DNA from: Treponema sp.
Lineage (GTDB): Bacteria > Spirochaetota > Spirochaetia > Treponematales > Treponemataceae
Direction: 5' to 3'
NCBI GenBank assembly: GCA_016297415.1
Contig: JAEDGQ010000089.1
Location: forward strand, 1-7,773
DNA: 7,773 nucleotides
The notes under the pieces were generated by a model. The model ran no database searches. It was not told where the DNA came from and saw only the letters and a list, made by a program, of their open reading frames with translations. Shown piece after piece: positions 4,785 through 7,773 of the stretch (the stretch's first letter is position 1; each line of letters opens with the position of its first letter). Made by a program: the position numbers and the translations under genes.

Positions 4785-5192
4785 ATGTCAGATGTATCAA
4801 AATTTTTATCAGATATTCAGAGAATAAAAAAACATGTCCGTGCAGATAACGGCGGAAATTATGACGGAAAAAAAGTTTGTGAACAGATTTCCCGGCTTTT
4901 TGAACGTAACAACCGTAATGTTCAGGACCTGGCAGTTTCTCTTTCAGACTACTGGTTCAACACTTATGTGCTTGCTTCATCAGACCTTGCAAACGAACCT
5001 TCAGAAGAAAACATGAACCGCATTACTGCTTTTCAGTATTTTCTTGACGGCGACGGAGAAGAAGATTATTCAATTCTTACAGCTGATGACTGGGAAACTC
5101 TCCGTGATTTTGCCAACGATTGCGCTGAAGACATTGACCTGAACACCCTTCAGGGAATGATGAGTATTATTCTCAACAATGGTGCGCTTTAA
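4785..5192 (+). CDS. Unrecognised acidic protein, 135 residues, leading the radical SAM gene
   Basis: I do not recognise this family. The product is acidic and soluble, with no signal peptide or membrane segment. The N-terminal 45 residues are basic and helical (FLSDIQRIKKHVRADNGG, then KKVCEQISRLFERNNRN). The rest is strongly acidic, with SDYWFNTYVLASSDLANEPS (about 54-73), DGDGEEDY near 88-95 and a C-terminal helix ending LQGMMSIILNNGAL. The NMNRITAFQYFL and DDWETLRDFANDCAEDI stretches look like paired helices, so an all-helical fold is likely. The codon usage resembles the neighbours and the frame is free of competitors, so I take it as real. The ATG at 4785 is chosen because a near-consensus promoter ends 6 bp before it. 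The radical SAM gene starts 5 bp after its stop without a ribosome binding site, so the two are almost certainly co-transcribed and translationally coupled. Confidence 0.78.
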   Translation: MSDVSKFLSDIQRIKKHVRADNGGNYDGKKVCEQISRLFERNNRNVQDLAVSLSDYWFNTYVLASSDLANEPSEENMNRITAFQYFLDGDGEEDYSILTADDWETLRDFANDCAEDIDLNTLQGMMSIILNNGAL

Positions 5193-5197
5193 CTAAT

Positions 5198-6220
5198 ATG
5201 ATTTCCGGTTCTCAGGTTAAAGAGCTTTATTCAAACTGCAGACAATGTCCCCGTAATTGCGGTGCAGACAGAACTTCAGGCAAAGCAGGTTTCTGTATGG
5301 AAGACCACCGCCTAAGGGTATCTGTTGCCTGCCTTCACTTTGGAGAAGAACCTCTTGTAACAGTTCACAACGGCAGCGGAACGATTTTTTTAACAGGCTG
5401 TAATCTGCGCTGTGCTTTCTGTCAGAATTATCAGATAAGTCAGCAGGGAATGGGCAAAGAACTTTCAAAAGAAGAATTTGCAGAAATCTGTCTGCGGCTT
5501 GAAGATGCAGGTGCAGAAAACATTAATCTCGTAACTCCAAGTCACCACATACCAAAACTGGCCTCTGGTCTTGAAGAAGCTCGAAAACAGGGATTAAAGC
5601 TTCCTGTCTGCTGGAACAGTTCTGGTTACGACAGCGTAGAAATGCTTAAAATGCTGGATGGGCTTGTTACAATCTGGCTCCCTGATTTTAAGACTCTAAG
5701 CCCTGCCCTTGCAAAACAGCTTTGTGCCGCCGAAAACTATCCTGAAACAGCCGGAAACGCCTTAAAATGGATGATTGACCACAATCCTTTAAATATTGTA
5801 GAGGTAGAAAAAAACGGTGTAAAAAAGGACAAAATGCTTCAGGGGGTTATTATCCGTCATCTGTTTTTGCCAGGCCGTTTTGAAGAAACTGCAGAAGTTC
5901 TGGGATGGCTCAAAGAAAATGCAGACGGCAAAGCAATCATTTCCCTTATGAGTCAGTATACACCTGTTCCTTTTAAAGGCACAGAACAGGAATTAAACCG
6001 CCGCAAAGAAGCCTTAAAAGCAATCGAAAACAGACTTGTAAACAAAACTGAAGACGAAGATTTAAGGGATTTAATTGAGGCCTATGACTTTGATTATCTC
6101 TTTTATCAGGATTTAACAACTGACACAGACTGGCTTCCAGACTTTACAAGGCCACAACCCTTCAGCAACGCACTGGCAAAGGTTATCTGGCACTGGAATT
6201 ACGGTTTTAAGAGCAAATAA
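5198..6220 (+). CDS. PflX-like radical SAM protein (COG1313 type)
   Basis: This 340-residue protein belongs to the radical SAM superfamily and resembles PflX, the uncharacterised homolog of pyruvate formate-lyase activases. The cluster motif is CNLRCAFCQNYQIS with Cys at 68, 72 and 75. Ahead of it is an N-terminal Cys group, CRQCPRNCGADR plus GFC (Cys 14, 17, 21, 33), typical of this subgroup and a possible extra metal site. NLVTPSHH (about 109-116), LPVCWNSSGYDS (about 129-140), IWLPDFK (about 149-155) and IIRHLFLPG (about 218-226) are further barrel motifs. It should use S-adenosylmethionine to make a 5'-deoxyadenosyl radical in the cytoplasm; its substrate is unknown. An AmrS-type activity is an alternative, but the Cys-rich N-terminus and the motif order fit COG1313 better. 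The start follows the upstream stop by 5 bp with no clear Shine-Dalgarno. A large hairpin begins right at its stop codon. Confidence 0.87.
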   Translation: MISGSQVKELYSNCRQCPRNCGADRTSGKAGFCMEDHRLRVSVACLHFGEEPLVTVHNGSGTIFLTGCNLRCAFCQNYQISQQGMGKELSKEEFAEICLRLEDAGAENINLVTPSHHIPKLASGLEEARKQGLKLPVCWNSSGYDSVEMLKMLDGLVTIWLPDFKTLSPALAKQLCAAENYPETAGNALKWMIDHNPLNIVEVEKNGVKKDKMLQGVIIRHLFLPGRFEETAEVLGWLKENADGKAIISLMSQYTPVPFKGTEQELNRRKEALKAIENRLVNKTEDEDLRDLIEAYDFDYLFYQDLTTDTDWLPDFTRPQPFSNALAKVIWHWNYGFKSK

Positions 6221-6305
6221 AAAAGGGGCTGTCCAATAAGTTTGCATTACGGTGGTTGAGTTTATCGAAACCACCGCAAGTTGAACTTTTGGGACAGCCC
6301 CTTTT
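6221..6305. terminator. Very long hairpin, probable bidirectional terminator
   Basis: Outer arms AAAAGGGGCTGTCC (6221-6234) and GGACAGCCCCTTTT (6292-6305) pair perfectly over 14 bp, and have A and T runs at their bases, suiting termination on either strand. An inner arm CGGTGGTT with AACCACCG surrounds the loop GAGTTTATCGA, and the segment between is paired at roughly two thirds of positions. The inner core resembles the widespread GGTTGAG...CGAAACC palindrome of bacterial genomes, as I recall it. It sits between the converging radical SAM and DUF805 genes. Confidence 0.82.
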
Positions 6306-6325
6306 CATGTACTAAATATCAGCTT

Positions 6326-6856
6326 TTACTCAGATTTTGGTTCTGTGCTTTCAGCTGATGAAACATAATCTGCTTTTACATCAACTGCAGGACATGGTCC
6401 CCACTGATTAGTTTCTGGCTGTGATTTTTTGCAGCATAACCAGATAAATACACCGACACAAACAAGACAGATAAGAAAATAACCTGCTAAAACCAAGCCT
6501 ATTACAATACAAATAATCAGATAGAAAGTTTCTAATTCACTACCATAAAGTTCTTCTTGTGCCCAAAAACAGCTGAGTCCAGCAATAACAGCAAGGAACC
6601 AAACACCAATAGAAAGTACTGCAGGTACAAAATTAAGGGCAGCCCAGTAACCTCTTTTACCAATATCATGCATACGGCGAACTGAAAGACCTACGTACGG
6701 AATGATAACAAGAATGTTAAGTACAGGAAGTAACATATTTACAACAAATGCAACAGCTGTATAAAGCCAGAATTCCTTACGGTCAGCTCTTCCGTTAAAA
6801 TCCTTAAAGTTTTTTACGGAACCTACAATTGAATCTTTAATTTCATTAAATGTCAT
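6326..6856 (-). CDS. DUF805 membrane protein, 176 residues
   Basis: The product matches the DUF805 family of small inner-membrane proteins of unknown function. The family marks are FNGRADRKEFW (20-30) before the first membrane segment, RRMHDIGKRGYW (60-71) in a cytoplasmic loop, and KKSQPETNQWGPCP (143-156) after the last membrane segment. About four hydrophobic stretches are visible: roughly 31-54, 72-95, 112-130 and 128-141, the last two nearly continuous. The C-terminal tail is short, acidic and polar. The start is set by AAGGAG at 6864-6869, 7 nt before the ATG. It is the second gene of a pair with the DUF805-SHOCT gene at 6902-7648, to which it is similar over the conserved blocks, so the two look like tandem duplicates. 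Its 3' end faces the large shared hairpin. Confidence 0.88.
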   Translation of the reverse strand: MTFNEIKDSIVGSVKNFKDFNGRADRKEFWLYTAVAFVVNMLLPVLNILVIIPYVGLSVRRMHDIGKRGYWAALNFVPAVLSIGVWFLAVIAGLSCFWAQEELYGSELETFYLIICIVIGLVLAGYFLICLVCVGVFIWLCCKKSQPETNQWGPCPAVDVKADYVSSAESTEPKSE

Positions 6857-6863
6857 TTTATTT

Positions 6864-6869
6864 CTCCTT
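6864..6869 (-). promoter_or_regulatory. Ribosome binding site of the 176-residue DUF805 gene
   Basis: AAGGAG on the minus strand lies 7 nt upstream of the ATG at 6856. It is the best Shine-Dalgarno in the window and contrasts with the leaderless-looking genes elsewhere in it. Confidence 0.75.
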
Positions 6870-6901
6870 ATGAAACACCGCGTTAGCGGCAGCGTATCCT
6901 T

Positions 6902-7648
6902 TTACAAATCAAGAAGTTCCTTCTTTTTTTGTTCAAATTCTTCTTCGGTAATAATATCTTCATCAAGAAGCTGTTTGTATTTTTTTAATTCTTCCACCTT
7001 ATCTGAAGTAACTGGGGAGCCTTCGGATTCTGCGGAAGAAGCTGTTGAAGCACCTGCATATACAGCAGATGGATTTCCGATACCTTTTGGATTTGGTCCC
7101 CATTTATTAATGCCGGGCTGTGAATCTTTAATTGTCCAGACAAAAATTATAATCGAGAAAACAAAAGAAATAAGAAGCGGAATAAACATACATACAGCAC
7201 CAATTACAAGAACAATTAAAGTTTCTTCTGAATCAACAAGAGCATCTACGTCAAAATTTACCATAGCAAGGGCAGTAATAAATGCAGTAACAAAAACCAT
7301 AACACCAATAAAGTTACAGATCATTGGAATAAGAATCCATTTTCCTGATCTGCCTGCATCATGAAGACGTCTAACCTTTACTGCAAGGCTTGGCAGGAAA
7401 ATTAAAAGCGAAATAAACATCATAATGCCGGAAATAATCAGCATAAGAACAGATGTTGTAAGTACCAGTTCTTCTGAAGAATCCTGAAGAACTGTAAGCA
7501 CACCTGACAAAATCTGTGAAATAATGTTAATTCCCAGACCAAGCAGTTCTGTAAACAGAACGAAGAACCAGTATTCGCTTCGTCTGGCACGGCCAGAAAA
7601 AACGCAATACTTCTTAAAACAAGTTTTGATTGCTTCTAAAAAAGTCAT
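6902..7648 (-). CDS. DUF805 membrane protein with C-terminal SHOCT domain
   Basis: This 248-residue membrane protein has the same DUF805 blocks as its neighbour: FSGRARRSEYW (17-27), RRLHDAGRSGKW (93-104) and SQPGINKWGPNP (176-187). Membrane segments lie roughly at 27-56, 64-90, 105-131 and 145-172. A flexible linker rich in Ala, Ser and Gly (188-215) leads to a charged tail DKVEELKKYKQLLDEDIITE (216-235) followed by EEFEQKKKELLDL, a clear SHOCT (short C-terminal) domain, commonly thought to mediate interactions. The true start is taken as the ATG at 7648, 5 nt after AGGAG, rather than the GTG two codons upstream, which would overlap that site. Its promoter is probably at 7674-7682. It precedes the second DUF805 gene by 45 bp and is likely co-transcribed with it. 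Function is unknown; an envelope or stress role is speculation. Confidence 0.88.
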   Translation of the reverse strand: MTFLEAIKTCFKKYCVFSGRARRSEYWFFVLFTELLGLGINIISQILSGVLTVLQDSSEELVLTTSVLMLIISGIMMFISLLIFLPSLAVKVRRLHDAGRSGKWILIPMICNFIGVMVFVTAFITALAMVNFDVDALVDSEETLIVLVIGAVCMFIPLLISFVFSIIIFVWTIKDSQPGINKWGPNPKGIGNPSAVYAGASTASSAESEGSPVTSDKVEELKKYKQLLDEDIITEEEFEQKKKELLDL

Positions 7649-7673
7649 AATCACTCCTAAAAAAAGATTGTTT

Positions 7674-7682
7674 ATTCTATCA
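7674..7682 (-). promoter_or_regulatory. Probable extended -10 promoter of the DUF805 pair
   Basis: On the minus strand TGATAGAAT (7682-7674) is an extended -10, identical to that before pflA. The -35 position, TGTATA, is weak. Transcription would start near 7667, giving a leader of about 20 nt with AGGAG. Confidence 0.4.
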
Positions 7683-7722
7683 CCAATTCGTTTGTTTATA
7701 CAGATATATTTGTTTTTATTTT

Positions 7723-7773
7723 AGGGCAAACGCATTATAATATATTCCCTGCTAAAAATGGCTTCCAGTCGTG
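7723..7773 (+). mobile_element. Left end of dispersed inverted-repeat element, copy 3 (truncated by window edge)
   Basis: All 51 bases are identical to 4516-4566 of the complete copy, starting with the terminal motif AGGGCAAACGCATTATAA (7723-7740). The copy runs off the window end. It lies upstream of the DUF805 pair and has the same orientation as the other two copies. Confidence 0.85.

Noticed and set aside
6878..6889. CCGC-GTTA-GCGG hairpin between the DUF805 genes
   Set aside because: It has only 4-bp arms and no T-run, so it is too weak to call a terminator or attenuator. It may be a fragment of a repeat.
6870..7364. 164-codon plus-strand frame opposite the DUF805-SHOCT gene
   Set aside because: Serine- and isoleucine-rich antisense translation of membrane segments; the minus-strand protein has all the DUF805 motifs.

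Overview
The window looks like a moderately AT-rich bacterial chromosome segment. It carries short housekeeping or accessory transcription units separated by repeats and hairpins. Anaerobic metabolism (pyruvate formate-lyase activase, a second radical SAM activase-like protein), flavin-dependent thymidylate synthesis (ThyX), a stand-alone PTS IIA protein and the general protein style would fit a host-associated anaerobe. My best guess is a Treponema-like spirochaete, with a clostridial anaerobe as the alternative. No marker gene settles this. No phage, plasmid, transposase, CRISPR, tRNA or rRNA gene is visible.

Layout. 1-168: right end of a dispersed repeat with a doubled terminal motif, then the promoter and leader of pflA. 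169-1586 (+): pflA and thyX, a tight two-gene operon. 1603-2379 (-): tcdA, convergent with thyX across 16 bp. 2475-3765 (-): a membrane-anchored lytic transglycosylase, preceded by an unrecognised 143-residue gene whose leader contains a 91-bp GC-rich palindromic repeat. 3948-4394 (-): a fructose/nitrogen-type PTS IIA gene. 4395-4784: a gene-free stretch holding the IIA promoter, a perfect AT-rich dyad, a complete ~215-bp inverted-repeat element flanked by a 9-bp direct repeat, and a strong promoter. 4785-6220 (+): an unrecognised 135-residue gene followed after 5 bp by a PflX-type (COG1313) radical SAM protein. 6221-6305: a very long hairpin that probably terminates transcription from both sides. 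6326-7648 (-): two tandem DUF805 membrane proteins, the first-transcribed one with a C-terminal SHOCT domain. 7723-7773: left end of a third copy of the dispersed repeat.

How the parts relate. The genes do not form one obvious pathway; they are five or six separate transcription units. The most interesting non-coding content is (a) the dispersed terminal-inverted-repeat element, present once complete and twice cut by the window edges, always in the same orientation; (b) promoters placed so close to start codons that several mRNAs, most clearly the 4785 gene and the PTS IIA gene, should be leaderless; and (c) a pair of unlike palindromic repeats at 3779-3869 and 6221-6305. The best candidate for undescribed protein biology is the leaderless 135-residue gene joined to the PflX-like radical SAM gene.
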